The notes: generated by a model from the letters alone, not told the origin. Counted from the stretch's first letter, positions 34,096 through 45,613 are shown. The stretch is 64,000 nt of DNA from Flavobacterium potami (GCF_020026915.1 NZ_JAINUY010000003.1:124001-188000); one strand, 5' to 3'. Made by a program: numbers and translations.

Positions 34096-35784
34096 TTAGC
34101 TTAATCTAATTTCTGAAACACAAGCTCCGGTTGGAATCATTGGGAATACATTATTCTCTTTTTCCACCATGACTTCCAAGAAGTAAGATTCTTTTGAAGC
34201 CAGCATTTCTGCTACTGCCGCATCTAAATCATCACGTTGTGTTACTTTTTTAGATTTTATATGGTATCCTTCTGCAATTGCAACAAAATTTGGATTAATC
34301 ATTTTTGTTGATGCATATCGGTTGTCAAAGAACAATTCCTGCCATTGACGTACCATTCCTAAAAATTCATTATTTAAAATAACAATCTTAACAGGAACTT
34401 GAGTTTGGAAAATGGTTCCCAATTCCTGAATTGTCATTTGGAATCCACCATCACCAATAATGGCTACAACTTCGCGTTCTGGTTTACCCATTTTTGCTCC
34501 AATTGCTGCTGGAAGTGCAAATCCCATTGTTCCTAAACCTCCAGAAGTAATATTACTTTTTGTTGAGTTGAATTTTGCATAACGGCAAGCAAACATTTGG
34601 TGCTGACCAACATCTGTTACAATAATTGCATCACCTTTTGAATGTTTATTAATCATTTCAACAGCTTCTCCCATTGAAATTCCTTTACCATTTGTCGGAT
34701 TTAATTCTTCTTTAATTACTGTATTGAATTCTACTTCTTTTAAAGCTTTAAATTCATTATGCCATAAATCGTGAGATTTTGCATCTAATAAAGGTAGTAA
34801 AGCCACTAAAGATTCTTTAACATCACCTAATACAGCTACTTCTGTCTTAACATTTTTATCAATTTCTGCAGGATCAATTTCGAAGTGAATTACTTTCGCT
34901 TGTTTTGCATACGTGTTTAAGTTTCCTGTAACACGGTCGTCAAAACGCATTCCGAAAGCAATTAAAACATCACATTCGTTAGTCAATAAATTAGGAGCAT
35001 AATTTCCATGCATTCCTAACATTCCAACATTTAATGGGTGATCTGTTGGTAAAGCAGAAAGTCCTAAAATAGTCCATGCAGATGGAATTCCAGATTTTTC
35101 AATTACTGCTTTAAATTCAGCTTCTGCTTGACCTAAAATAATTCCTTGTCCAAAAACGATTAAAGGTTTTTTTGCAGAATTGATTAAAGCAGCAGCTTCA
35201 GCAACCTTGTCTAAGTTCAATTTTGGAACTGGAATATAACTTCTAATTCCCGTGCATTTTTCATAACTAAAATCAAACTCATCAAACTGAGCATTTTTAG
35301 TAATATCAATTAATACAGGCCCTGGACGTCCAGAACGAGCAATGTAAAATGCTTTTGCAATAATCCCAGGAATTTGAGAAGCTTCAGTTACCTGAAAATT
35401 CCATTTTGTAACTGGAGTTGAAATTCCGATTATATCAGTTTCCTGAAATGCATCAGAACCTAATAAATGTCTTCCAACTTGTCCTGTAATACAAACCATT
35501 GGAGTTGAATCAATCTGAGCATCAGCGATTCCGGTAACTAAATTAGTTGCCCCTGGTCCAGAAGTAGCAATCGCCACTCCTACTTTTCCTGTAGCTCTTG
35601 CATAACCTTGAGCTGCATGCGTTGCACCTTGTTCGTGACGAACTAAAACGTGGTGTAACTGATCTTGAAATTTATATAATTCATCGTAAACCGGCATGAT
35701 TGCTCCACCTGGATAACCATAAACCAAATCTACTCCTTCTTCTAACAAACATCTTATAACGGCTTCTGCCCCTGATATTCTCAT
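34096..35784 (-). CDS. ilvB: acetolactate synthase large subunit
   Basis: From the start MRISGAEAVI at 35784 the protein has 562 residues; the longer frame upstream lies in a repeat region. Thiamine-diphosphate enzyme: GYPGGAIMPVYDEL with the catalytic Glu in RHEQGATHAAQGYARA, and the cofactor site IIGDGGFQMTIQELGTI. It condenses pyruvate units in valine and isoleucine synthesis. Partner of IlvN. Confidence 0.95.
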   Translation of the reverse strand: MRISGAEAVIRCLLEEGVDLVYGYPGGAIMPVYDELYKFQDQLHHVLVRHEQGATHAAQGYARATGKVGVAIATSGPGATNLVTGIADAQIDSTPMVCITGQVGRHLLGSDAFQETDIIGISTPVTKWNFQVTEASQIPGIIAKAFYIARSGRPGPVLIDITKNAQFDEFDFSYEKCTGIRSYIPVPKLNLDKVAEAAALINSAKKPLIVFGQGIILGQAEAEFKAVIEKSGIPSAWTILGLSALPTDHPLNVGMLGMHGNYAPNLLTNECDVLIAFGMRFDDRVTGNLNTYAKQAKVIHFEIDPAEIDKNVKTEVAVLGDVKESLVALLPLLDAKSHDLWHNEFKALKEVEFNTVIKEELNPTNGKGISMGEAVEMINKHSKGDAIIVTDVGQHQMFACRYAKFNSTKSNITSGGLGTMGFALPAAIGAKMGKPEREVVAIIGDGGFQMTIQELGTIFQTQVPVKIVILNNEFLGMVRQWQELFFDNRYASTKMINPNFVAIAEGYHIKSKKVTQRDDLDAAVAEMLASKESYFLEVMVEKENNVFPMIPTGACVSEIRLS

Positions 35785-35802
35785 AGTATATTGTTTTTTC
35801 AA

Positions 35803-35966
35803 TATCAATGACAATGTCAAAAATCAATATCAAAATTCAATGGCAATATTTTAAAATCAATTTCAATTATAAATTTTAAATTGATCTTTTTGTATTTCTA
35901 TTTTTTATTGCAATTGATATTGATTTTTGAAATTGTTATTGTCATTGATATTGATTTTTGTAATTG
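35803..35966. repeat. CAATATCAAT word palindrome between ilvD and ilvB
   Basis: Left words such as CAATATCAATGACAATGTC face right words such as ATTGTCATTGATATTGATT. The two arms, about 35 bp each, are almost fully complementary and enclose A/T words that also partly pair. Confidence 0.82.
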
Positions 35967-35973
35967 TTTTTAA

Positions 35974-37647
35974 TTAATTGTCGGTAACGCAACCTGTAGA
36001 AGCGCTTGACACCGATCTAGCGTATTTCAATAAAACTCCTCTGTCAACTTTTAATTTCGGCTGAACCCAAGCCGCTTTTCTAGCTGCAAATTCTTCGTCA
36101 GATATCTTCAGGTCGATTGTATTTTTCACAGCATCGATAGCGATTAAATCTCCATCTTTTACTAATGCAATACCACCACCGTCATATGCTTCTGGTGTAA
36201 CGTGACCTACCACGAAACCGTGCGAACCGCCCGAGAATCTACCGTCTGTAATTAGTGCACAGCTGCTTCCTAATCCAGCACCGATAATGGCAGATGTAGG
36301 TTTTAGCATTTCAGGCATTCCCGGACCACCTTTTGGCCCACAACCTCTAATGACGACTACATTACCTGGTTTAATTTTTCCGGCTTGAAGACCTGGAATT
36401 ACTTCAAACTCACCTTCAAACACAACAGCTGGTCCTTCGAAATATTCTCCTTCTTTACCACTGATTTTTGCAACAGCACCTTCAGAAGCAAGATTTCCGT
36501 ATAAAACCTGAATGTTTCCTGTTGGTTTTAATGCTTTTTGAATTTCATGAATTACCTCTTGTCCGTCTTGTAAATCTGGAGTTGAAGCTAAATTCTCAGC
36601 CACTGTTTTTCCTGTTACAGTCAAACAATCTCCATGGATCAATCCAACTTTTAATAGATATTTCATTACACCTGGAATTCCTCCAACTTCATGAATATCT
36701 TCCATCATATATTTTCCACTTGGTTTCATGTCAGCAAGAACAGGAGTTCTGTCATTAATAGCTTGAAAATCATCCAAAGTAATTGTAATACCAACAGAAT
36801 GTGCCATTGCAATTAAGTGCATAACAGCATTTGTAGAACCTCCTAAAACTGCTACGATTGTAATAGCATTTTCGAAAGCTTTACGAGTCATAATATCTCT
36901 TGGCTTAATATCTTTTTCTAATAAAATTTTAATTGCTTTTCCAGCTGCAAGACATTCGTCTCTTTTCTCCTGACTTAAAGCAGGATTAGAAGAACTATAT
37001 GGCATACTCATTCCTAATGCCTCAATTGCAGAAGACATTGTATTTGCAGTATACATTCCGCCACAAGCACCAGCTCCTGGACAAGCATTTTGAATTACAC
37101 CTTTAAAATCTTCTGGAGTAATTTCTCCTTTTACTTTTTTTCCTAAAGCTTCAAAAGCAGAAACGATGTTTAAAGATTCTCCTTTCCATTTTCCTGAGTG
37201 AATAGAACCTCCGTAAACCATCATAGACGGACGGTTTAATCTTCCCATTGCGATTAATGCTCCAGGCATATTTTTATCACAACCAGGAATTGCAATAATA
37301 CTATCGTACCATTGTGCTCCCGCTACTGTTTCAATAGAATCTGCGATTACATCACGAGAAACTAATGAATAACGCATACCTTCAGTTCCGTTAGAAATAC
37401 CGTCACTGACGCCAATGGTATTAAAAATAAGTCCGACAAGATCTGCATCCCAGACACCTTTCTTAACATCTTGTGCTAAATCATTCAGGTGCATGTTACA
37501 AGTGTTACCATCGTAACCCATGCTCACAATACCAACTTGTGCTTTCTTTAAATCTTCTTCAGTTAAACCAATTCCGTACAACATTGCTTGCGCCGCAGGC
37601 TGTGTTTGATCTTGAGTGATGGTCTTGCTGTACTTATTTAATTCCAT
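35974..37647 (-). CDS. ilvD: dihydroxy-acid dehydratase
   Basis: A 557-residue iron-sulfur enzyme for the third step of valine/isoleucine synthesis. Seen are the Fe-S cysteine motifs in [17 protein letters not shown] and [17 protein letters not shown], and [15 protein letters not shown]. First gene of ilvDBNC, directly behind an attenuator. Confidence 0.96.
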   Translation of the reverse strand: MELNKYSKTITQDQTQPAAQAMLYGIGLTEEDLKKAQVGIVSMGYDGNTCNMHLNDLAQDVKKGVWDADLVGLIFNTIGVSDGISNGTEGMRYSLVSRDVIADSIETVAGAQWYDSIIAIPGCDKNMPGALIAMGRLNRPSMMVYGGSIHSGKWKGESLNIVSAFEALGKKVKGEITPEDFKGVIQNACPGAGACGGMYTANTMSSAIEALGMSMPYSSSNPALSQEKRDECLAAGKAIKILLEKDIKPRDIMTRKAFENAITIVAVLGGSTNAVMHLIAMAHSVGITITLDDFQAINDRTPVLADMKPSGKYMMEDIHEVGGIPGVMKYLLKVGLIHGDCLTVTGKTVAENLASTPDLQDGQEVIHEIQKALKPTGNIQVLYGNLASEGAVAKISGKEGEYFEGPAVVFEGEFEVIPGLQAGKIKPGNVVVIRGCGPKGGPGMPEMLKPTSAIIGAGLGSSCALITDGRFSGGSHGFVVGHVTPEAYDGGGIALVKDGDLIAIDAVKNTIDLKISDEEFAARKAAWVQPKLKVDRGVLLKYARSVSSASTGCVTDN

Positions 37648-37682
37648 TATTGCTTTTATTTATTTTAATTTTTTATTCAAAA

Positions 37683-37710
37683 AAAAACCTTCCAAGTATT
37701 TGGAAGGTTT
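37683..37710 (-). terminator. ilv attenuator terminator
   Basis: On the minus strand AAACCTTCCAAA and TTTGGAAGG-type arms (AAACCTTCC..GGAAGGTTT) form a stem followed by eight or more T residues, between the leader peptide and ilvD. Confidence 0.85.
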
Positions 37711-37733
37711 GTAATATAGTTTTTCAATTATAT

Positions 37734-37808
37734 TTATAACATTCCCGATGCAGATGTGTGAATCACATTGACAACAACGACAGAAGTAATAATAATTGAG
37801 GTTTGCAT
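37734..37808 (-). CDS. ilvL: ilv leader peptide (attenuator)
   Basis: A 24-residue reading frame that starts MQTSIIITSVVVV and ends NVIHTSASGML. It has three Ile in a row and four Val in a row, with one more of each further on. It is followed by an intrinsic terminator before ilvD. Ribosome stalling at Ile/Val codons would prevent terminator folding and switch on ilvDBNC. This is the standard leader-peptide attenuation layout; the mechanism is inferred from sequence. Confidence 0.82.
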   Translation of the reverse strand: MQTSIIITSVVVVNVIHTSASGML

Positions 37809-37828
37809 CTCTTATTTTTTTAGTGTTA

Positions 37829-37836
37829 CAAAAGTA
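37829..37836 (-). promoter_or_regulatory. candidate -7 box of the ilv operon
   Basis: On the minus strand TACTTTTG matches TANNTTTG exactly, about 20 nt upstream of the leader peptide start. Confidence 0.5.
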
Positions 37837-37918
37837 TAGAAACTTTAGCAACTAAAAAAATAAAATCTCAACATTTCCGATACTTCTTGTTATTTAATTC
37901 ACGTTTTAACAAAAAATA

Positions 37919-39037
37919 TTAAACAATTGTCGATTGTCCAATACTTACGTTGTCATTATTAAAATACAGCAAATCGTCTTTGCTAAAAATAAAATTAGAA
38001 ACGAACTCTCCTACTTCGTTTGTTCCGAATTTTGAATCTGGCTTCAAATCAACTGTAACCACTTTGTATTCAATTGCTTTCTCTATCGCTTTGTAGATTA
38101 CATGCGCTTCTTTAGTTAATCCAAAATGCTCTAACAAAAGCGCTGCTGCTAAAATAGAGGCAATCGGATTAGCAATGTTTTTCCCTTTTGCTTGCGGATA
38201 TGATCCGTGAATTGGTTCAAACAAAGCATTTTTTTCACCTAAAGAAACCGACGGCAACAAACCAATAGAACCTGTAATTACACTTGCTTCGTCTGATAAA
38301 ATATCTCCAAACAAATTCTCAGTTAAAATCACATCAAATTGTTTCGGATTTAAAATCAACTGCATTGCAGCATTATCCACAAATAAGAAATCAAGTTTAA
38401 CATCTGGATAATCTTCGCTCACTTTCTGAACTACTTTTCTCCATAATCTTGAAGTTTCTAAAACATTTGCTTTGTCTACCATCGTTAACTTTTTGCGACG
38501 TTTTTGTGCCGATTTAAAAGCTAAATGCGCAATTCTAGTGATTTCTTCTTCTGAATATTCACATAAATCTGAAGCATGTGTTCCTTCTTCATTAAGTGTT
38601 TTAGTTCCAAAATAAGCTCCACCAGTTAATTCTCTAAAAATGGTAAAATCAGCTCCTTCAATGATTTCTCTTTTTAAAGGAGAAGATTCTATTAAGGCTT
38701 TATAAGGTTTTATAGGACGTATATTAGCAAATAATCCTAATTCTTTTCGCAGTTTTAATAATCCTTGTTCTGGACGAACCTTTGCGTTTGGGTTATTATC
38801 GTATTTAGGATCTCCAATTGCACCAAGCAATACTGCGTCTGTATTTAAACACAGATTCAGAGTCTGCTCTGGTAAAGGATTTCCTGTTTTATCGATAGCA
38901 ACCGCTCCCATCAGCGCTTCTTCAAAAACAAATTCATGATTATACACTTCGCCAATGGCGTACAAAGCTTTCTTAGCTTGTAAAATTACTTCAGGCCCAA
39001 TTCCATCTCCTGGTAAAACTGCAATTTTTAAATTCAT
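37919..39037 (-). CDS. leuB: 3-isopropylmalate dehydrogenase
   Basis: A 372-residue enzyme of the isocitrate/isopropylmalate dehydrogenase family. Seen: VLPGDGIGPEVI, NIRPIKPY, RELTGGAYFG (substrate binding), and NLFGDILSDEASVITGSIGLLPS with the catalytic Asp residues. It oxidises isopropylmalate in leucine synthesis. It is 58 bp downstream of leuA on the same strand. leuC and leuD are not in this window. Confidence 0.94.
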   Translation of the reverse strand: MNLKIAVLPGDGIGPEVILQAKKALYAIGEVYNHEFVFEEALMGAVAIDKTGNPLPEQTLNLCLNTDAVLLGAIGDPKYDNNPNAKVRPEQGLLKLRKELGLFANIRPIKPYKALIESSPLKREIIEGADFTIFRELTGGAYFGTKTLNEEGTHASDLCEYSEEEITRIAHLAFKSAQKRRKKLTMVDKANVLETSRLWRKVVQKVSEDYPDVKLDFLFVDNAAMQLILNPKQFDVILTENLFGDILSDEASVITGSIGLLPSVSLGEKNALFEPIHGSYPQAKGKNIANPIASILAAALLLEHFGLTKEAHVIYKAIEKAIEYKVVTVDLKPDSKFGTNEVGEFVSNFIFSKDDLLYFNNDNVSIGQSTIV

Positions 39038-39095
39038 AATCCCTCGCTATTTTATGTCTTTAAATCCTTATTGTTCCTAGTTTATTTTTGAAATA

Positions 39096-40277
<1,182 letters not shown>

Positions 40278-40426
40278 TTATTTAATGTAATTTCACATCT
40301 TGATAACAAATATATATTGTACTATCACAGTACGAAATTCATTTTAATGAAATTATACTGTTCATAAAACGATTTATACCCTATTAACTATTTTATTATC
40401 AATAAGTTACACTATTATTTTTTACA

Positions 40427-41971
40427 ATGGCTAACCATCAAAAAGATTTCTTATTTGTTCTAATCAAATCACTTTCGAAATCAGAAAAAAGACAGTTTAA
40501 AATTTTTGCAAGCCGATTAGAGACAAGTTCAAATACAAAATTTATCGAGTTATTTAATATTTTAGATAAATCTGAAGTATACGACGAAAAGCTCATTCTT
40601 AAGAATGGCGTTATACAAAAAGCACAGTTATCTAACTTAAAATCATACTTATACAAGCAAATATTAGTCAGCATTAGGTTAAATATTCCCAGCCAGAATA
40701 TTCGCTATCAATTGCGTGAACAGATGGATTTTGCTGTTATTCTTTATAATAAAGGACTATACAAACAAAGTTTAAAGATTTTAGACAAGACCAAACAACA
40801 GGCGCTTGAAAATGATGAAAAATATATGGCGTATGAGATTGTCGAATTCGAAAAATTAATCGAATCACAATATATTACTCGAAGTATTCAAGGTCGTGCT
40901 GATGAGCTGGTTGTTCAGGCCAAGGAATTGAACTATAGAAATACAATTTCTAGCAAGTTATCGAATTTATCTCTTCAGTTATACGGAATAATGCTAAAAA
41001 CAGGTTACGTAAAAAGTGATGAAGAGTATAAATATATTGATGATTATTTCAACAGACACATTGCGAAACTAGATGAAAGTAAATTTGGTTTTAGAGAAAA
41101 ATATTGGTTTTACAACGCCAGTCTTTGGAGAAGTTTTCTTGTACAAGACTTTTTAGCCAGTTATAAATTTGCTTACAAATGGGTAACCTTATTTTATGAC
41201 AATCCGAACATGATTTATTTGAATCCGGTATTTTTCTTAAAAGGAAATCATTACTTTTTAGAATCCCTTTATATGTTAAAGTATAAATCAAATTTCAAGA
41301 AGTACCTGAATCTTTTAGAAGAAACCATCGCAGATCCAAAATTCCCTGTAAATGATAACATTGCATCACTTTCATTTTTATATGTTTACAACAATAAATT
41401 AAATCTACATATCTTGGAAGGAACATTTGCTGAAAGCGAATATTTGATTCCCGAGATTCTGGCCAAACTTAAAGTTCACAGCGAACATTTGGATGAGCAT
41501 CACGAAATGTTGTTTTTCTATAAAATTGCTTCCATTTATTTTGGAAATGAAAAGTATAACGAATGCATCAATTACTTAGATAAAATCATTAACAATAAGA
41601 ACTTAACGATGCGTGAAGATTTAATGTGTTTTGCCAGATTATTGTCTCTTATCGCACATTATGAGCTTGGAAAAGATTATTATTTGGAAAACCACTTAAA
41701 AAGCACGTATAAGTTTTTATTGAAAATGAATGACTTGCATGAGGTTCAGAAGGAAATCATCAAATTCTTGAGAAACCTTAATAATTTTTATCCGGCAGAT
41801 ATTAAAAATGAGTTCAAAAAAATGCGTACTCGTTTTATAGAACTTGAAAAGAATACTTACGAAAAAAGAGCTTTCTTATATCTAGATATCATTTCATGGT
41901 TGGAAAGTAAAATTGAAAATCGAAAAATTGCTGATATAATTAAGGAAAAGGCGAAGTTGAATAATCGTTGA
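40427..41971 (+). CDS. large helical repeat protein, unknown function
   Basis: A 514-residue cytosolic protein that is almost wholly helical, with TPR-like pairs (YNKGLYKQSLKILDKTKQQA; EKYNECINYLDKIIN). The N-terminus KDFLFVLIKSLSKSEKRQFK is characteristic of a Bacteroidota-specific family. A protein-interaction scaffold is likely. Divergent from leuA. Confidence 0.7.
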   Translation: MANHQKDFLFVLIKSLSKSEKRQFKIFASRLETSSNTKFIELFNILDKSEVYDEKLILKNGVIQKAQLSNLKSYLYKQILVSIRLNIPSQNIRYQLREQMDFAVILYNKGLYKQSLKILDKTKQQALENDEKYMAYEIVEFEKLIESQYITRSIQGRADELVVQAKELNYRNTISSKLSNLSLQLYGIMLKTGYVKSDEEYKYIDDYFNRHIAKLDESKFGFREKYWFYNASLWRSFLVQDFLASYKFAYKWVTLFYDNPNMIYLNPVFFLKGNHYFLESLYMLKYKSNFKKYLNLLEETIADPKFPVNDNIASLSFLYVYNNKLNLHILEGTFAESEYLIPEILAKLKVHSEHLDEHHEMLFFYKIASIYFGNEKYNECINYLDKIINNKNLTMREDLMCFARLLSLIAHYELGKDYYLENHLKSTYKFLLKMNDLHEVQKEIIKFLRNLNNFYPADIKNEFKKMRTRFIELEKNTYEKRAFLYLDIISWLESKIENRKIADIIKEKAKLNNR

Positions 41972-41972
41972 T

Positions 41973-42130
41973 TTAAATTCCAAAGTTTTCAAATTCCAAT
42001 AAAAATGGCGTTAACAGGCAAGTTCTTAACGCCATTTTTGTCATTTCGAGGAATAAGAAATCGCACTCGAAACTCGACAAACTTTTCTTTACGGAATTAC
42101 TAGTGTGATTTCTCCTTCGTCGAAATGACA
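41973..42130. repeat. mixed repeats including a GTCATTTCG inverted repeat
   Basis: After short ATTCCAA words there is a hairpin at 42001-42039 (ATGGCGTTAA and TTAACGCCAT). Next is an inverted repeat of GTCATTTCGAGGAA..AAATCGCAC with CGTCGAAATGAC at 42040-42130. The GTCATTTCG word is a repeat type known widely in Flavobacteria and related genera. Confidence 0.8.
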
Positions 42131-42147
42131 AAACTATACGCAAAAAC

Positions 42148-42180
42148 AAACCCGACAGGTTTTAAAAACCTGTCGGGTTT
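42148..42180. terminator. terminator of the beta-lactamase gene
   Basis: AAACCCGACAGGTTTT and its complement form a nearly perfect 15-bp stem. The A/T ends serve either direction. Confidence 0.85.
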
Positions 42181-42204
42181 ACTATTTTATAAATTATACA
42201 AAGT

Positions 42205-43062
42205 TTAAAAATTAGAAATCTGCAATTCCTTAAATACTGCTTTAGTAATGTCTTTTCGGCAACTTCCAAAATTAGCTTTGTTTTTATTTCTATTCTGTAA
42301 AAGTCTTGTGGCAAAAAAATAAGTATTATTTTCTTTTGTAATGTAGCCAACCCACCAGCCAATATTCAAACCATTTTCTCTAGTCCATCCTGTTTTTGAA
42401 TGAATTTCATAGTTTTCGTTTTCTTCGCTTAGCATTACTTTTTTGACTATCTGCATATTTCTTTTTGAAAATGGTAATTTCTCATCATATAGCTTTTTTA
42501 GAAACTCAACTTGATTAATAGGAGAAATTCCAAATTCGCCAAAATTCCAGAAATCGCTGTCTTTTTGGGAGAGATTTACATTTCCATAATCACATAATTG
42601 TAAATACTTTTCGTAATTCTTCTTGCCTATTTTCTTTGCCAATTCGATAAAAACCCATCCAGCAGAAACTTCAAAAGCTTCTTTTACAGTCATATCATGA
42701 TAAATTTCAGGTCTATAACCATACTTTATCGTGTCTGTTTTACCAATCCATTCTACGACGTCGTTCTCACTTTTTATTGTTTTTGTTTCAAGTGCAATAA
42801 GAAGATTAGCTATTTTAAACGTTGAAGCGGGCAATGTCTGCACATTAACATCTGATGTATCAGACAAAATCCATTTATGTTTTGTATTGTCATAAATAAC
42901 AATTGAACCCGTTACATTGCAAGAGTCAAAATACTTTTTAAAATCCTGACGTACTACAACAGTATCTTTTACATCTGCCAAAACAGTATTTTCTTTTTTT
43001 TCTTTAGAAAGACAAGAAAGCAGCACTACACTTGTTAGAATCAAAAACACTTTGTACGTCAT
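42205..43062 (-). CDS. class D (OXA-type) beta-lactamase, lipoprotein
   Basis: A 285-residue serine beta-lactamase with a lipobox signal peptide (VVLLSC, lipidated Cys17). Active-site motifs: S80-T-F-K83, Y159-G-N and K223-T-G-W. The SxV motif is replaced by S133-A-G-W-V, where the usual third residue Val is Gly. Family members open beta-lactam rings; activity here is inferred. It could alternatively be the sensor-type relative (BlaR/MecR domain), but the short length and lack of a long membrane part argue against that. Confidence 0.85.
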   Translation of the reverse strand: MTYKVFLILTSVVLLSCLSKEKKENTVLADVKDTVVVRQDFKKYFDSCNVTGSIVIYDNTKHKWILSDTSDVNVQTLPASTFKIANLLIALETKTIKSENDVVEWIGKTDTIKYGYRPEIYHDMTVKEAFEVSAGWVFIELAKKIGKKNYEKYLQLCDYGNVNLSQKDSDFWNFGEFGISPINQVEFLKKLYDEKLPFSKRNMQIVKKVMLSEENENYEIHSKTGWTRENGLNIGWWVGYITKENNTYFFATRLLQNRNKNKANFGSCRKDITKAVFKELQISNF

Positions 43063-43083
43063 TGTTTAAATTGAATTTAAAAC

Positions 43084-44739
43084 TTACTCTATAATATTAG
43101 AAGTAGTTACATAAAAGTTTTTATCTACTTCTAATTTTCTATCTTCATTTTCAGTTTTAACAGATTGCCAATCAGTTGTTGGTTTCAGCATTGTTTCAAC
43201 ACCGTTTATTTTTACTTTAACCGGCATATCAAATTTCGAAACGCAATTTGTCCAATGATAGCCTAAAGTTCCGTTTTTAAACATATATTCAAAAACCGGA
43301 ATTTTAGTAGTTGTCAAATATTGAGCGTAAACTCTATTAAAGTTAATTCCAGATTGATCATTGATATAATCTTCAATTTGTTTAGAAGTTACCGTTTGAT
43401 GATAAAAAGTTTTATTTAAACCTCTTAAAATCGATTTCCATTTTGCGTCGTCGTTTACAATCTGACGAATCGTATGCAACATATTAGCCCCTTTTGGATA
43501 CATATCGCCTGAACCTTCATTATTCACATCATAATGACCAATAATTGGTTTATCATTTTCAATACCTTTTCTGCAACCAATAACATATTCAGCGCCAGCT
43601 TCTTTACCATAATAATATTCCAAGAAAAGACTTTCTGAATAATTGGTAAAACTTTCATGAATCCACATATCTGCAATGTCTTTGTAGGTAATATTATTTG
43701 CAAACCATTCATGTCCTGATTCATGAATAATGATGAAGTCAAACTTTAATCCCCAGCCAGTTCCACTCAAATCTCTTCCTAAATATCCTTTTTTATATTC
43801 ATTTCCGTAAGTTACAGAACTTTGGTGTTCCATTCCTAAATAAGGAACTTCTACTAATTTATAACTATCCTCATAAAAAGGATATGGCCCAAACCAATTT
43901 TCAAAAGCTTTAAGCATTTTGGGAGCATCTTTAAAATGTTCTTTCGCTAAAGCCAAATTATCTCTCAAAACATAATAATTACAGTCTAAATCGCCTTTTT
44001 CGCCTTTAAAAACTTCAGAAAAATTTACATAATCTCCAATATTGACATTTACACCATAATTATTAATCGGGTTAGAAACGTACCAATTGAAAGTTTTTGT
44101 TCCGTCTTTTTCTTTCTTAACACTTTTTAATCTTCCGTTAGAAACTTCCGTTAAATCTCCTGGAACATTCACGCTGATTAACATATTCTCCACTTCATCA
44201 TACATATGATCTTTACAAGGCCACCAAACGCTCGCACCTAGACCCTGACAGGAAGTAGCAATAAAGTCTTTTCCGTTTTTATCTTTTTTCCAAGAAAAAC
44301 CACCGTCCCATGGAGCCCTAACAGCTTCTTTTGGTTTTCCTTCATATGAAATTACTATTTCTTTAGTATTGCCTACTTTTTGTTTTTCATTTAAAGTAAT
44401 GAAAAAAGCGTTTCCGTCTCGTTCAAATTTAAGCTCTTTACCATTTTGGGTAACTTTAGTAATATTCATTGGTTGTTGCAAATCTATCTGCATTCTATTA
44501 TTCTCTGTCAAAACAGTATAACGAACTGTATTTGAACCTGAAATAAATTTTTCTGAAGGATTTACTTTAATATCCAAATGATAATATTTCAAATCCCACC
44601 AAGCTCTTTCTTTTGTAATACTGCCACGCAAAGTATCTTGATGAGTAAAAACAGTTTCAGACTTATTTAAAAGTCCTTGTGCATTTGCAGTAAAACCAAC
44701 TAAAAAGGCGATAAATGCGCCACCGAAGTATTTTTTCAT
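43084..44739 (-). CDS. M1-family metalloaminopeptidase, secreted
   Basis: A 551-residue protein with a signal peptide (ending TANAQG). Zinc site is H339-ESG-H343 with E362 (HExxH-x18-E); the exopeptidase motif appears as LGMEHQSS around residue 304. The N-terminal beta domain (KYYHLDIKVNPSEKFISG) is typical. It trims N-terminal residues from peptides in the periplasm or outside. It is a short member lacking the large C-terminal domain. Confidence 0.88.
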   Translation of the reverse strand: MKKYFGGAFIAFLVGFTANAQGLLNKSETVFTHQDTLRGSITKERAWWDLKYYHLDIKVNPSEKFISGSNTVRYTVLTENNRMQIDLQQPMNITKVTQNGKELKFERDGNAFFITLNEKQKVGNTKEIVISYEGKPKEAVRAPWDGGFSWKKDKNGKDFIATSCQGLGASVWWPCKDHMYDEVENMLISVNVPGDLTEVSNGRLKSVKKEKDGTKTFNWYVSNPINNYGVNVNIGDYVNFSEVFKGEKGDLDCNYYVLRDNLALAKEHFKDAPKMLKAFENWFGPYPFYEDSYKLVEVPYLGMEHQSSVTYGNEYKKGYLGRDLSGTGWGLKFDFIIIHESGHEWFANNITYKDIADMWIHESFTNYSESLFLEYYYGKEAGAEYVIGCRKGIENDKPIIGHYDVNNEGSGDMYPKGANMLHTIRQIVNDDAKWKSILRGLNKTFYHQTVTSKQIEDYINDQSGINFNRVYAQYLTTTKIPVFEYMFKNGTLGYHWTNCVSKFDMPVKVKINGVETMLKPTTDWQSVKTENEDRKLEVDKNFYVTTSNIIE

Positions 44740-44907
44740 TATTTATAAATTTGTAATAAATAAGGTAATTAAACCCGCTTAATCTTTAACAAATGTAAAC
44801 ATTCAGATCAAGATTTTTACATTTTTATAATTCGGAGCACAAAAAAATACAATCATATTCATAATTCTTCTTTATTTTAGTGTTTTTAAATTATCAGATT
44901 TCCAAAT

Positions 44908-45606
44908 ATGAGATATAATGTGGTTGTTTCTTTTTTAGTGGTGTTATTTTCGACAGGTTTAAATTCGCAAAACATTCCTGTTTACAAAGCCAAAAAACAA
45001 ATTACTGTTGACGGAAACTTATCAGATTGGGAAACACCATTTTTAGGCCCTTTTGTAATTCATAATTCTGGACAAAAAGCTACGCAGGATACTTTTGTTT
45101 CACTTTCGTGGAATGAAGAAAACCTATATATTGCTTATAAGTGCACAGATTCAAACATTATCGGAAAATCTCAACCAAAAGATTCTCAGATTTTTTATAC
45201 CGATGATTTAGTAGAAATATTTTTAGACCCTGATGGCGACGGCCAGAATTACATTGAAATTGGAGTAAATGCTTTTTCGACCAATTATGATTTACTTCTA
45301 AAATGTATTTCACCAGAATGTGGTGGATGGAGAACAGCAATGGATTTTGATATAAAAGGAATAGAAACAGTAAGTAAAATAAACTCTGGAGGTTATATTG
45401 TAGAAGTTAAAATCCCTTTTTCAAGTCTAGAAAAAATTGAAAACGGTGGTTTTCAGCAGCCAAGAATTGGCACAAAATGGAAAGGAAACACTTTTAGAAT
45501 TGATTACGGTAACACAACCGAATATCTTGCATTACAACCTTATAAAAGTTTAAAGTTTGGATTTCATCAACCGAAGGAATTTGCGGTTTTTGAGTTTTTC
45601 GAGTAG
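44908..45606 (+). CDS. secreted CBM9-like protein
   Basis: A 232-residue secreted protein (signal peptide ending GLNSQN). The body matches carbohydrate-binding module family 9: KKQITVDGNLSDWE, a mid FYTDDLVEIFLDPDGDGQNY, and YIVEVKIPFSSLE. This fold binds sugars or is part of larger hydrolases; here it stands alone. Divergent from the M1 peptidase. Confidence 0.8.
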   Translation: MRYNVVVSFLVVLFSTGLNSQNIPVYKAKKQITVDGNLSDWETPFLGPFVIHNSGQKATQDTFVSLSWNEENLYIAYKCTDSNIIGKSQPKDSQIFYTDDLVEIFLDPDGDGQNYIEIGVNAFSTNYDLLLKCISPECGGWRTAMDFDIKGIETVSKINSGGYIVEVKIPFSSLEKIENGGFQQPRIGTKWKGNTFRIDYGNTTEYLALQPYKSLKFGFHQPKEFAVFEFFE

Positions 45607-45613
45607 GTTTAGT

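Noticed and set aside
37660..37851. A 63-codon frame with many Cys upstream of ilvD
   Set aside because: It runs through the attenuator terminator and the leader peptide in another frame. The Ile/Val leader at 37734-37808 explains the region better.
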